Positions 23,156 to 35,105 of a stretch of 60,000 nucleotides of DNA are shown here, piece by piece (position 1 is the stretch's first letter; the number at the start of each line of letters is the position of its first letter). The DNA is taken from positions 70,619,465 to 70,679,464 of the forward strand of contig NC_087064.1 of the NCBI RefSeq assembly GCF_963678635.1, read 5' to 3'. Source of the DNA: Symsagittifera roscoffensis (lineage: Eukaryota > Xenacoelomorpha > Acoela > Convolutidae). The notes under the pieces were generated by a model that was not told the origin of the DNA, made no database searches, and saw nothing but the letters and a program-made list of their open reading frames with translations. The translations under genes and the position numbers were made by a program.

Positions 23156-23884
23156 TTGGGCCCCTCTATCACACTTGGTTTTTACTGGGACCCCTCTATC
23201 ACACTCTTAACTCCAAAAATTCCCATGCGGGATGGATGTTGCTGGCAAATCAACAAACTGTGAGGTTTAAGTCATGTTTATACTATTTGACAAGAAAAAT
23301 TAATTCAAAGGATGCGTGTAGTTCTTCAAAAAAAAGTAGACTACCAGAAAAATCTTTTCCCAAAATGAAAACTCAGCGAGAGAACTGAACATAACTGCCC
23401 GTATATCAGCGCAAAGCTCTGAATGTTACGACTGCCCCTTAATCCTTATCGATTAAAATGTTTGGGAAACTAAAATAATTACAAATTATAAATTTTGGAC
23501 AATGTCAAAGATCAAGTATGAAGTTAATAGGACGAACTAGCTAGCCTCCGATCAATTTGGGACTATTTTATTGGCGAGATAAGTCGCCACGCATAAATAA
23601 TTGGCGTTACACTTTTGTTTTAATCGCCCAGAGTTGACTGAATAAAAAAACCACTACAAGCATAAATATTCGGTACAAGGTTCGGAACAATAAACCTAAT
23701 AAATTTGCCCTATTTTATTTATTTTAATTAATCAACAAAACTATTCGAATCATCGCAAAATTTGGATTGTGCCGATTGTATTTTAATGACCTTTTAAGTG
23801 TTTGAAATACACGTTGATTGGAGTTTCGGTACAAGTGTGATGGAAGGGTACCGGTAAATACCAAGTGTGACAAACAGGTCCCAA
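23156..23884. mobile_element. TIR element with TATCACACTTGGT ends, nested family 1 copy
   Basis: Left end TTGGGCCCCTCTATCACACT then GGTTTTTACTGGGACCC. The right end, reverse-complemented, reads TTGGGACCTGTTTGTCACAC then TTGGTATTTACCGG. TIRs are about 55 bp and roughly 75% similar. A diverged family 1 repeat sits inside at about 23,395-23,690. A lone end-like fragment (GGGACCCATCTATTGCAC) is at 24,520-24,540. Confidence 0.7.
23395..23690 (+). repeat. Dispersed repeat family 1, diverged copy e
   Basis: Head GCAAAGCTCTGAATGTTACG and GACTGCCCCTT, a middle with TTTGGGACTATTT, and tail CATAAATATTCGGTAC preserve the family order at low identity. Confidence 0.55.
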
Positions 23885-25947
23885 AGCATGCTAATGCTAA
23901 GCAAATAAAGTAAACTAGTGATTTTAAAGACTGCCGTCGATCGTTTACAAAACTTTTAATATTATTTACCTGCCTCGGTTGCGCTAGCTTAATTCATGTT
24001 TCAATTCTGTTATCACCGAAGCAAACATTTAAAAAATGTTAATGCACTTTGTTTCCCGCACTGAGGTTTTATGGATAATAATAGAATATTTTGGTTTTTC
24101 TTGAATGTCTTTCTAAAATTCGAAAACAGACGAGGGAGATTTGAGGGGAGGAAGATTACGCAGGAGGGGGGGGGGGGGGGCTGAATAGCGAGAAAGGGGA
24201 GATAGCGGGGGAAATGGGGTGGGGTGGTGATCATGGCGATGAACCGAGTTTTGCAGAAAACTGCCAAAAGTAGAGTTGATTTTCATGGATTTTATCTACA
24301 AAAAATGTTCGATTATTTTGAAAACAAAAACTGATCAGAATCGATTATAATTGATTCTAATACATTTGTAAAAAACTGATCATAATGGAGTAAAATCTTT
24401 TACTTGTCTAAATTTGTAAAATCGATTATTTAGGCAACATTTTATTCAACAAACAAAATCATTTATAATCAATATTTGTCTAAAAAACCAAAAGCGCGGG
24501 TTTTGTTAGAGACTGTTACTTTTTTGGGACCCATCTATTGCACTTATATCAAAATTTCTACAAAGTGCAGAAAATTTTAAATACAAACCGTTAAAACTGT
24601 CTTATTGTAGTGAAATTGCGTATAGGAACGGAGCATATGGGGATAATATAATGTATGAGCGGAAATAGTCCTCTGCGTAGATCATACGCGATAAAAGAAA
24701 ATTGCTGAGTTTAAGCGAATTAATTGACTTTATTGGCAACTTTCAAACCATTATAATTTTAAGATGATAGCTCAATGGGTCTTTAGATTTGAGTAATATT
24801 TATAACCCTTTAAAAATAAAATTTTTGTGTCTGATTTTTCAAGGGAAATCAACCAACAGAAATTGCGCAATCATTCATTAAAAAGTAACCTCAGAGTCTA
24901 GCCTACTAAATGATAATTTAAACGTGTATCGGCTTATCAAACAAGTTTTTAATTTCTGAACGGTTTTCATATTTTTGCAAAACTTGCCGAATTTGATTCA
25001 ACTGGTTTTGTATGTGAGCTGATAATTTTTTAGAACTTGATTTATCAGAATACCGATGCAGAAATGTTTGGGAGTAACTTCAAATTGGCATCTCACTGAA
25101 TTTAATTGTATTTTACGCCCAGAAGGAGTGTAATTTTTTCCAACTTTCAAAAAAGTGACGGAATTTTAGGTTTGAGGTAATTTATTTTAAATAATTGCCT
25201 TTTTACTGAAGCAATTTGACTTTTTATAGCCTCTGTCTGTTGTCTTGAGATAAAAAAAAATCTGCATTCACATGCAGTTGCTTTTTCTAAAGCAATGAGC
25301 TGTTCAAAACTGCTAATTTGGCCAAATTAGGATGATTAAAACCGATAAATGCTTTCTCACAACGCGTAAGCGGCAAATTAGGTTACTGCAAACTGAACTT
25401 AGGCAAGCAACTTAGTTTCAATAATTCGTTACCAGACTCAAAAAGCTTTAGGATTGTGCTTTATCTACCTTGTGGGGGATAAACAAAAAAAAATGAAAAA
25501 ATTGTTTTTTTTAAATGTTTTGTCAAGTAGCTCAATCAAAATATTTTTCATCAAGCTGATAATTGCAGCCAGAGGGTTGAAAATACAATACTTAGAATGT
25601 AGGCTAAGTATTATTTTTGTAGTGTAGAATTAAGTATTAGTTTGAGTTATTAATTCATTGCAGTTGGGCTCTGATTTGCGCGGCGATTAGCGTTTGGATT
25701 TAAGCCATTACATGTCGGGTTCTTTCTGATCACTATTTTTGTTTTTACCTAAAAAAAAATAATTTCCAAAAAAAAAATTTTTTTTTGGAAATTATTGAAA
25801 CATATAACAGAAAATTGCACACCACATCAGGTATAGATAATAATAGTTACTGTCATACACGCTTTCATTCAGACTTTTACGGGGTCAAACTGTTCCTGGA
25901 TACAAGCTTTTTTTGGTGAATTTAAGCTCCTGGATTCTTTAAACATG
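23885..25947. other. Intergenic, fragmentary repeats
   Basis: 24,055-24,240 carries a worn end of the 45-kb TIR family (CCCGCACTGAGG, GGATAATAATAG) plus its G-rich interior, with a 14-G run near 24,170. About 25,310-25,400 resembles the family 1 middle block. No gene seen. Confidence 0.45.
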
Positions 25948-27465
25948 CCCGGGTTGTCCACCATAGAAGATAATGCGCAACCATGCACATCCATGCATGA
26001 TTTGTATGGAAAATGACTAGCCATGCGTAGCACATACGTTGGTTTCGAAAACCCTCAAAATAGCTTTTTAACGGAGTAGATTAGTATTAAAACGGTTTCT
26101 CATCATTCTGCAAGCTGTTGGTAAAATAAAAAAAATCTTCACCATGCAAATCATACGTCGCAACATATATGATGCTACGTATGGAAGAGATTTTTCACCA
26201 TATTTTTTTTCTCTAGAAAACCGTAAAAATAGAGTTTAATTGACGAAAATGACTGAGAAAAAGTATCCGTAGTGCAAAATACGCTTTTATTAGATCTTCA
26301 TTTTTTTCCACCATGCAAACCATACGTTGCACTATATATGGTGCTTTTTATGGAAATGATGTTTCCATACAAAAACAACTTTAATTGAGCATGCAATATC
26401 ACAACCAACACCAAGTTTGTTATTTAATTTTGGGGTTTGATTGCAGTTTGAAATATTGACAAGTAAGCTGAGAAAATACTTTTGGACAAAAAACGTGTAA
26501 AGAAAAGTGAAAAAAAAAATTTTTTGTTTAAAATTTTGAATTTTTTTAGAACATTTTTTCATTTCGGAACAATTTTTTGGGCACATCATGGAACAGGATT
26601 AAAAACAGAATTCTGCATCAACAGACCGTTTCTGATTATCACCACATAGTTTTAAATTAGGATAGATTTTCAATAGTAGATTTATAAAAATTTTCATAAT
26701 AGCTAAAAAAAATTGTCTATTGACTTTTTCTTGTATTTTTTTTGCAGACTTTGTCTTTTAGTTTGCGACGATTTCGTTGTATTGCAAGTGATGTGAAGCT
26801 CTGCTTTGCCTCTGTTGAGTTGTTTTTGTTGATGGTAATTATTTCATGTGTTGATAATCTTTCATATTTCTGAAAAGCTTGTTTTGGTTTAGACAGTTTT
26901 ATGAAAGTTAGTCAGCCATCACCAGGTATGTTTTCCGGCGTCATCGGGTAAAGTTTTCTACATTGGATAATAATGTGCTTTGCTTGGGAACCAAAGTTTT
27001 GCTCTGAACGGCGGAAAATATTTTTTTACTACCAACGTCTTTGAGGTCTTTCAGAGCACTTTTTGGATGCCCGCGAGAATTTTGAATTTAATTGATTATT
27101 CAGTTTCTATGTCGCGCCAAATATGGTTCTTTGTTAATCATATGTATTGCTATATATGTTTCCATGGTATCCATGCGTCGCTCCATGCATGGTACCATAG
27201 TAACCATGCGTCGCGCCATGCATGATACCATAGTAACCATACATTGCAAGCTTCCATGGTTACATATAAATTATCAACATCCCTAGTAAAAGTATTAACA
27301 TTGTCTAATTTGAAGTCCCCCATACTTTAAAAAATATGGAATCATACGTCGCGTCATGCATGGAAAATGTGTTATTTTAACATAAAAATACGTCGGCAAT
27401 TCTCCATGGTTCGCATGGAACCATGCATGGTGCGACGAATGGTTGCACATTTTGGTCAACCCGGG
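25948..27465. mobile_element. TIR element with CCCGGGTTG ends and ATGCATGG subrepeats
   Basis: Ends CCCGGGTTGTCCACCA and, reverse-complemented, CCCGGGTTGACCA. Similarity continues inward over about 50 bp to GCGCAACCATGCACATCCATG versus GTGCAACCATTCGTCGCACC. Inside, words of the type ACCATGCGTCGC and CCATGCATGGTACCAT recur near 26,000, 26,150, 26,315, 27,170-27,250 and 27,345-27,440. No transposase ORF. No target duplication seen. Confidence 0.7.
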
Positions 27466-30339
27466 TTTTCTCAATGGAATTAACACTCGCCAAAATGTAG
27501 CAGGATCCAAAACCATAAACCTTGCTAGGTAAGTTTGTCAAAAGCGGAAAAATCAGAATTCATTGAAAATTATAAAGAAATGAGCTTAGGAGTTGGACAT
27601 GTCGTTTTATTTAGCCAATTATCTGTGGATTAAAGAACAGCAAAAAAAAAATTTGACCTCGTAATACAGGGCTTCAACCTGATACCTGCAGTCTTGGCTC
27701 TCTTTTATTGCATTTATTCTTATTTAATTAGATGTCGTAATGGGTTTTGAATGCTTCGAACATAGTCTACACATAGTCTGTTCCAAACCTTTTTTCCGAG
27801 AAATTTTTTTCAAAAATCATTTCTTTTCTATAGAATTATTCGTTCCATAAAAATTTTATAATGTTTTAGTTGAAGTATTTTTCAAACATACTTGTTGCAT
27901 CCAAAAGCTACCCTCAAAGACAAGCTTATGGTCAGTTTTTGATAATCATTAAAAGAATAATGTTTCTAAACTATGCAGCCAAAGTATAAACCAGCTACCA
28001 TAAAAACCAGCCGACAATTAAAAATGTTTTAAAAAAACTCTGAAATCCTTCTGTAACAACTAAGAAAGTCGTGGAAGTTTTGTTCATTTGAAGTGACTTC
28101 TGCCTGGTTTGCATTTTCGGTAATTTGATAATTCAGCTGGTTTATTTATATTCAAGAATCTCACGATATGAATCAATGGCTGATATCAAATGTTAAAATG
28201 ATGTTTCGCTTCCCGGGTTGAGCTCACATTGAAAATTAGCGAAAAAAGTGGAAAAAAAAGCAGCGATCGCCATCAATGAATTATCGATGTTCATTGTCAC
28301 AGTAGCAAATTTCATCGATAAATATCGCTAATTTGGCTTATTTTCAGCGATGAAACAGCGATAAAAAACCTATCAAAATGAGAAAAAAGAGTTCTCTAGA
28401 GGTGTTCGATCTTCTATCCTTAAGATTTATAGACCTGTAGGCTACCTCTGCGCTATCAATTCTTATCAGATACAACTCTCATTTGAAAGGTACTAGATTG
28501 GAGTTAAAATTTCTTAAGTTTTAGCGATGATTTTCTACGGAATCATTACTGAAATAGCTGTGAAAAATCGCAGTTTTGTCTATGCAACAAACTCTGAATT
28601 ATACATGAGTCAGCGCTGGAAAATAGCGATCACTGGGATAATACAGAAAAAGCAATAATTAACGAGTTTTTCTAAATTTTTTATTACGGCTCGGGAAAAA
28701 AAAAGATTAGATCTGAAGTTTACTTGCCTCTTGATACTGTTGTACAATAGCAAAATGGTTTCTTCATTTCCTCATCGCAAAGCTAGCCTGAGAAGCAAAA
28801 TCGAATTGAAAATTTTCTCGGCTCTGAAAAAGTTTAACGAACCTTTTTTATTATAAAAGATTACTGAGGGGGTTTTGAGTGATGCGAGTCATAAATCTTT
28901 CTTAATTTAATAAAAAGATCTCTTAGTAAATCTGTCTTAATTTGCTAATTCAGCTTGTATGAATTGTCAAAGCACATTAAATCCATCAAATGGGTAAATG
29001 TTTTTGAAAAGCCACCAAATGTTAGAGCGAATAACAATTTTATAATAAAAACGACACTTTCAAATTATAGTAGTGTCTCTGAATATGGTTTAAAAAAAAT
29101 TGGAATAATGTTTGCTTTTGTTTGTGATTTAATCAAAAGCGAGAACAATAACTTTGCAAAACACAGATAATTATATTAAAAAATACTTTAGCAAAAATAC
29201 TAAGAGATTGGGGGAGTCACATGTACGCAAAAAGTTTTGGTTATATCTACAACTACCTTTCTTACCGGAGCTTTAGAACATCAACAAGAGTTTATTAAAT
29301 TGATATGTTTTTTCGAAAAAATAGAAGATGTGATTTTTTTTCCAGAATGACAAAATAAATGGTTCAATTTTGGAATGGGAAAAAACTATCGTGTACAGTC
29401 GGTTTTTTTCCAAAAAATGGATTCCGTAAGTAATCAGTGTGATTTCTTTTTAAGCTTCTTTTACAGGTGTTTTTATTTCCTGAATCCAGTTTTCCAAACA
29501 ATGTCAGTTTCAAGACATACTGGCAATATAAAAGAGTTTCAAAACATGCAGTGGCAACTGAACGAGTCTGGTATGTTGAAGATATATTAACAGTTGTGGA
29601 TAAAAAATTAAGATTTACGTAAGACTATTTAACAGCAGCAAAAACTATATAAATTCTATTTTCAAAGTTAATTTTGAGTTACAACGACTGCAACAAATGT
29701 TATCTCAAGGACCTCTCACCAACATTTTGAAAAATTATCTACTATCAAATAGCAAAACCTTGACATAAGCTCATATTGATATTTTTTGCTACGAATCTTA
29801 AACCCTTTGACGCCGCATAAAACATGCAGCTGAAAACACGGAATAAGCCACAGTGTTTATCAGAACTGTTCATGTAAAACATGAGTTTTTAGTAATTTTT
29901 AAGTTATTGATCAGAGTTGAATCAAAATTTTACTCTGTTTCTTTTTAAATCTGGCTAGAGAATGTACACGAAAAAACGTCAGAACTGTATTATTACTAGT
30001 GACTACTACAAAAATGTTACATTCTGTTTTTGCTCTCCAACAATACTGGAATATATTTCGTTAAAAGCGTTGTTACGCGCTTTTTTTTCATAAACCCGTA
30101 GAGAATTTCTGTGAGCCATCTGAAAGCCACCAAAAAGACACTGACAGAGCAATTATTTTCTCGATTACAAAGTTTTGTAGTGTTTTAAATGACACTTTTT
30201 TTGTGATAAAAAGCTGACAATTAGGCATAAGTATCTAGAAAGATTACCATTAGTTTTCATACAATTCATTAGTTTCTAAAGTCAACAAAAACAACTGTGA
30301 TTTTGCCATCATCTTTACCTAAACTTAACTTTCCAAAAC

Positions 30340-30341
<2 letters not shown>
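27466..30341. other. Intergenic, no supported gene
   Basis: A family 1 head fragment is at about 27,660-27,700 (CAGGGCTTCAACCTGATACC). At 28,214-28,640 a CCCGGGTTGAGC motif and many GCGAT/ATCGC words occur, possibly another small element. Small open frames at 28,955-29,590 show no recognisable domain. Confidence 0.4.

Positions 30342-30386
<45 letters not shown>
30342..30386. repeat. (AT)n microsatellite
   Basis: 45 nt of uninterrupted alternating A and T. Confidence 0.98.
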
Positions 30387-30389
<3 letters not shown>

Positions 30390-30939
30390 GATGAAGAAAG
30401 TACTAACAAAACTGCTGGTACGATAAGGAAGCTTTGAATAATCTGTAGCCCTGTATCTAGAGCGGTTTTTGGTTAAAACATAGGATAACTGAGAGAATGA
30501 AACTTTTTCTGAAAAGTTCATTTTTTTGCAGGTCTTCCCACACTCAATGTCAAAAAATTGATATATTACTATTATTTAGACTAGTATACCACTAAGTTGA
30601 TTATGGAGCAACTTGTACTTATTTTGCAGCAAACGTTTTTTCAAACTTGACATACTTTTGCCATTTTTCAGTTTTTCTGCAGTTTTGGAACGGCAAACAA
30701 AATTATCTTTCACAGTAGTATCAAACAAATAACGTTTGTTAAATTGTTTTTTTAGCCATGCTTCAAAAACAAAAATTTATGTTCTTCTTAATAACTGAAT
30801 TGATGCGAACTGGTTTTGCGGGAATGAATTTCGTAAGTGAAAATAAGTTTTGGTCTGTTTTGTCTAGGTAAATTTAGCTCGGGAACTAGTAAGTTCATGA
30901 TAAGTGAAACAAAATCTTTAGCAAAACAAAAGATACAAA

Positions 30940-32010
30940 TGAAAAGAATCCTGGGAAGCCTGCCTGGCTTCCCGATGGTTTTTGCCTGTCGGAGCTTGCC
31001 GAGGCCAATGAAGTCCTTAGCCGTCAATTTTGGCTTGTTGTTCCGACCATTTTGTTCCACGCCAAATCAAGTACCACAAATAATCATCGGACTAATTTCA
31101 GTGATATTTCATACTGAAACCTTTTCAGTTGTGATTCAAGCGACTTCCAAAACTTGTCACAAAAACCCTAGTGTCGAGAATAACCGATTTGAAATGTTTG
31201 GTGTCTCGTCCAATTTTGACCGTTTAAAGTGAAGAAAGATAACTTGCTAAATTGGTTACTTAGGCTAAAAAAAATTGATTGATCCAAAAATTTGACAGCT
31301 ATATTTGGCCTTTCTCTGGCAAGAATTTTTTTTCTTATAACAAAAAATATTGTGCTTCCCGATGTTTTTTGCATGTCGGAGTTTGCCGAGGCCAATGAAG
31401 TCCTTAGCGGTCCATTTTGGCTTATTGTTCCGACCATTGAAAATGGGGAGAAACTCTGTATTTGGGTGTGTTTTAGTTTTTTCGTTCAACGCCAAATCAA
31501 GTACCACAAATAATCATCGGACTGAGTTCAGTGATATTTCATACTTTTCAGTTGTGATTCAAGCGACTTCCAAAACTTTTCAAAAAAAATCCTTGTGTCG
31601 AGAAAAACCGATTTGAAACTTTTGGTTTTTCGTCCAATTTTGATAATTTAAAGTGAAGATAACTTGCTAAATTGGTCACTTAGGCTAAAAAAACTTGATT
31701 GATCCAAAAATTTAAAAGTTATATTTTGCCTTAATCTGGCAAGAATTTTTTTTTATTTCAAAAAATTTTGTAAGAAAAAAGAAAATTCGATTTTTTTTGA
31801 TTTTTTAAAAATTTTTTGTTGGTTATTCTTTTTTTGTGTATGCCCAATTTACTACTTTTTAACATGCGTCGATAGTTTTATGATAACAAGAACGTAAAAA
31901 GCACTAAATTGAGGAACTTATTAATTTGAAGAAATTTTATTTGTAGTTTTTATGAATATGGTCGGGGCATTCTGTGCTACTTGCTGAGCAACCGGCCATC
32001 CTTTTTTTCA
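30940..32010 (-). repeat. Dispersed repeat family 2, inverted copy with internal tandem duplication
   Basis: Block A is at 31,967-32,004 (TGTGCTACTTGCTGAGCAAC, GGCCATCC). Block B occurs twice, at about 30,965-31,340 and 31,355-31,770. Both have GAGGCCAATGAAGTCCTTAG, AAATCAAGTACCACAAATAA, TCATCGGACT and AACTTGCTAAATTGG, offset about 430 bp. Confidence 0.75.
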
Positions 32011-32173
32011 TAATTTACCTGAGACGCGGTTAAATTCGTAAATTCGAGAATGTCCTAGATCCGGGCTGGTGTCAGCTCAGTGTTAAATCTGAAATAGTGG
32101 CCCAGCAAAAAAAAGTCTGCTTTCAATATACAATTAGCGCCACTACATTTTTGGGTCGAGTAACTTTTTAATA

Positions 32174-32181
32174 TATATTAC
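32174..32181. other. Target-site duplication, left (TATATTAC)
   Basis: Identical to the 8 bp at 32,523-32,530 directly outside the right TIR. Confidence 0.93.
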
Positions 32182-32522
32182 CAGGGGCGGATCTAGGATT
32201 TTCTCGAGGGGGGGGGGCGGATTTTCAAAAGATTTTAGAAAATTTTGACGACATTTTTTTTCGGTCGACCAAATTGATCAGATTTCAGCGCCGCAAGCAA
32301 ATTTTTGAAAAAACACTCAAAAAAGCAGTTTTTGGGCACTTTTTGAAAAATGTTGACAAAAAAATTGCGTTTTTTTGGCGCGCGCTCCCCCTCAAAGTTA
32401 GTTTATAATGGATTTCTTAAAAAGTGTCAAAGGGGGACCCGTTGGGTCGGCAGGGTGTGGAATCCCTGAGGAGAAGGGGAGCGAACGCCCCCCCCCCCCC
32501 CCCCCCACTAAATCCGCCCCTG
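32182..32522. mobile_element. Intact hAT-like MITE with perfect 8-bp target duplication
   Basis: 341 bp. Perfect 11-bp TIRs, CAGGGGCGGAT and ATCCGCCCCTG. Target duplication TATATTAC at 32,174-32,181 and 32,523-32,530. CAG...CTG ends and an 8-bp duplication are the hallmark of hAT transposons. No transposase, so mobilised in trans. Contains a 19-C run at 32,488-32,506. Confidence 0.93.
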
Positions 32523-32530
32523 TATATTAC
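32523..32530. other. Target-site duplication, right (TATATTAC)
   Basis: Identical to 32,174-32,181. Confidence 0.93.
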
Positions 32531-33214
32531 TAATTGCTCTTTCAACTAATGACACACAAAAATGTTTAGAAAAACAGCAAAAAATGAACTAAATTCCAAC
32601 CTAAAAAGAGGAGCATTTTTGTTGACAATCGATAAGTTTATACAAAATGAGTCAAATGAAGTTTTTTGAAATTTTTTTTTTCATTCAGTTTTTTTTTTAT
32701 TTAAATATTGGCTTGGAATTCTGGCGGGAGGAGGAACGGGGAAGCCGAGAATGGAAATGAATGAACAGCAGCTGAAATTAAATTTTAATTACAATTATAT
32801 TATTAAGTGAGTAAACAGGTCTAAAATTTATTTTGATAAAGAGTCAAAACGCATGATTTTCATTCAATGGGCTTGAATATTGCATGATGAAGCCGAGAAT
32901 TATTAAAGCAAAAAGCAACTTGAAAATATTGACTGACACTCGTTGAAACTAAAATGGCGTCTTTGACCGGTTTAAAAGTTGGACAATCAATTCCTTTTGA
33001 GCAAAGATGATTAAAGGAGCGGTAGAAACAAAAACACATATGAGGCCAGAAAACTGTTAACGGTATATACAATGGCTGGTCGGGGGTCGAGCTCCACCAG
33101 AAGACTTTTTTTTTCAGCTAGAAATAGCGTATATTTAGCTTATGTCTGAAATAAGATGAGAAATGAAGAATTTCGAGAAAATTCCTGCTTTATTTGAAGA
33201 TTTCATGAAAAACT
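32531..33214. other. Intergenic, nothing recognised
   Basis: AT-rich. One small minus-strand open frame at 32,860-33,072 has no recognisable domain. Confidence 0.4.
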
Positions 33215-33650
33215 TTAGATTAAAAACAAGGATAGTCGGTTTCTGTGCAAGATCTGAATGAAAAAAAGAACTTCGGCATATTTGACAGTCATACTAATAA
33301 AGGCCCATTCGGAAAACAGCTTTTGAAGAAAATTGACTAGTAAATCGAAAAAATGTTAAAAAAAATTTAAAAAATTGAAACAAATTTTATTAAAAGTTTT
33401 TTTTTGCAGAAATTTTTGAAATTTTTAAGGTTTCCGGTTTTTTTGACACTGAAAAGATTTTTGAAATTTTTTTATGTCGTTCGAGTTACGATTGAAAGGG
33501 CTTCAATATGATATGTCACTCGATCCATTCCGATAAATATTTGTGGTACCTGATTTTGCGTGGAGAACAAAAAGAAAAAAAAGTAAAACACACCCAGATA
33601 CAAAGTTTTTCTCCATTTTTCGAATGGTCGGAACAAAAAAGTTTTTCAGG
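33215..33650 (+). repeat. Dispersed repeat family 2, copy
   Basis: Block A at 33,228-33,250 (GATAGTCGGTTTCTGTGCAA). Block B at 33,480-33,640 (GAAAGGGCTTCAATATGATA, CACTCGATCCATTCCGAT, TTGTGGTACC, GGTCGGAACAA). Confidence 0.7.
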
Positions 33651-34019
33651 TGAGAAATGAAGAATTTTTCGGTACGGGTTGCCAATTGTCATTCTATGTT
33701 CTACCAAGTTTTCATCAAGAAGATTCTCAATGATGTTTTATCAATTTGGCTTACATTTGACTTTGGGCCTTCTCGTGGCGGTTGGGTCTTCTCGGGTCAT
33801 GTGTAGACCTTCTCGGAATCTTGAATATAATCAGCAAATAAAATGATCCAGGTAACTGCGCATTAATAACACATATAGAGTGGATTACTTTGCATTTTGC
33901 ATTTGCTAACAGCCCTGCAGGCAAAAAACGCCAATTTTCTAGAATTGCGCTCACGATTCTAATTATGTTAATCATGATTCGATTCCGTTCGACGATTGAT
34001 TTGACCCCCATCGACTAAT

Positions 34020-34510
34020 TTTTCGGCCATTTTCGACCCATGATCCGATACTGCTCGATCCATAATTCGACCTTTTTCGACCCTGTTTGGCCCATGATTC
34101 GTCTTCCTGGCCCATGATTCGACCTTATTCGACTCATGGTCGAGTCATGAGTCGATTAAATTCAATTCATGGTTCAAGCAGAGTCAAATCATGGGCCGAA
34201 CAGGGTCGAACTATGAGTAAAATAGAGTCAATAGACTTGGATAGGATCAAGTTCTGTCAAACAGGGTCGAATGTTTGGCTTTATTGGCCCTGTTATACTC
34301 ATGATTTGACCCAGATTTGACCCATGATTCGAGCCTGCTCTGCTCATGACTCCTCCTTTTTCGGCTCTATCAACTCTGATCGACCCATGATTTGAATCTG
34401 TTTGGCCCATGATTTGACCTTTTTTGACTATTTCGACCCCATTTGACGCATGATTTGATCCTGTTTGAACCATGATTCGACTTTGCTCGACTAAAGCCTT
34501 CGTTCGACTC
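34020..34510. repeat. Minisatellite of CCCATGATTCGACC units with inverted middle
   Basis: Degenerate units of about 20-25 bp (CCCATGATTCGACC plus spacer TTTTTCGA or CTGTTTGG). Outer parts (34,020-34,135 and about 34,290-34,500) run in one orientation. The middle (about 34,135-34,280) carries the complement (GGTCGAACTATGAG, CAAATCATGGGCC). Confidence 0.85.
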
Positions 34511-34682
34511 TCTTAGTTTGCGACAAAACGGACATCGTTTCGCAGGTTCTGTCAAACTATGAATCGAACCCGGGAAGCACGCTCTGTTTAGCTCAAAATA
34601 GCAAATAGCAAAATAACTAATAACAGAAAACATTTTATTACTATTATTATCATAACTTTTAAATTATCATAGAAATAAATTT

Positions 34683-34687
34683 ATACT
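34683..34687. other. Target-site duplication of the BEL/Pao element, left (ATACT)
   Basis: Same 5 bp as 44,985-44,989; a 5-bp duplication is normal for BEL/Pao integrases. Confidence 0.92.
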
Positions 34688-34984
34688 TGTTCGCGCTTAA
34701 ATTAATGACGTCATTATAGCGCGAAAGTGAAAAAGCTAAAATTAGATTTTCGTAGACAAAAGGCCTTGAAAACCACTGGTTTGTTCGATTAAGGTCAGTT
34801 TGCCATCAAAATGTTTATAGATTTTGGTGATTGTTGAAAAACCGTTTGATAACATGTTAACCGGAAGATGTTTGCCTTATTTTAAATTATCTTTATATTG
34901 TCATATTATCTGTTTAAATTGCCGATAATTTACAGATGTTGAACCAGGTTTTTTAGATCTTACAGGATACGAGAGTGCGCCACA
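34688..34984 (+). repeat. 5' LTR of the BEL/Pao element
   Basis: 297 bp, TGTTCGCGC...GTGCGCCACA. Differs from the 3' LTR at about five bases and in one T-run length. It begins with an inverted repeat (TTCGCGCT / AGCGCGAA, 34,690-34,697 and 34,718-34,725) whose loop holds the CRE-type palindrome. Confidence 0.95.
34703..34716. promoter_or_regulatory. CRE-like palindrome in the 5' LTR
   Basis: TAATGACGTCATTA, a perfect 14-bp palindrome around TGACGTCA, the consensus site of CREB/ATF bZIP factors. Present also in the 3' LTR at 44,702-44,715. Its use as LTR enhancer is inferred. Confidence 0.6.
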
Positions 34985-34987
34985 TTT

Positions 34988-35005
34988 TGGTCCGCCGACC
35001 CGGAC
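34988..35005 (+). promoter_or_regulatory. Candidate tRNA primer binding site
   Basis: TGGTCCGCCGACCCGG begins 3 nt after the LTR end. Its complement ends ...GGCGGACCA, as a tRNA 3' end should. The tRNA was not identified. Confidence 0.45.
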
Positions 35006-35105
35006 CGTATTCCGGACGATATTCCAGAGGACAATATTTCGGACCGTATTCTGGACGTTAGATATTCTGGACAGTATTCTGAACGATATCCCGGAAGATA
35101 TTGCC
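35000..35105. repeat. Degenerate short repeats in the element leader
   Basis: Words such as CCGTATTCCGGACGATATTC, CCGTATTCTGGACG and ATATTCTGGACAG recur about every 20-25 bp. The subunit c frame stays open upstream through this stretch but lacks an ATG. Confidence 0.6.

Noticed and set aside
26332-26589. 85-aa minus-strand frame
   Set aside because: Phe/Lys-rich product of A/T runs inside the CCCGGGTTG element.
34530-34580. Possible tRNA (GGGTTCGATTC box on the minus strand)
   Set aside because: No acceptor stem, D arm or anticodon arm could be paired around it.
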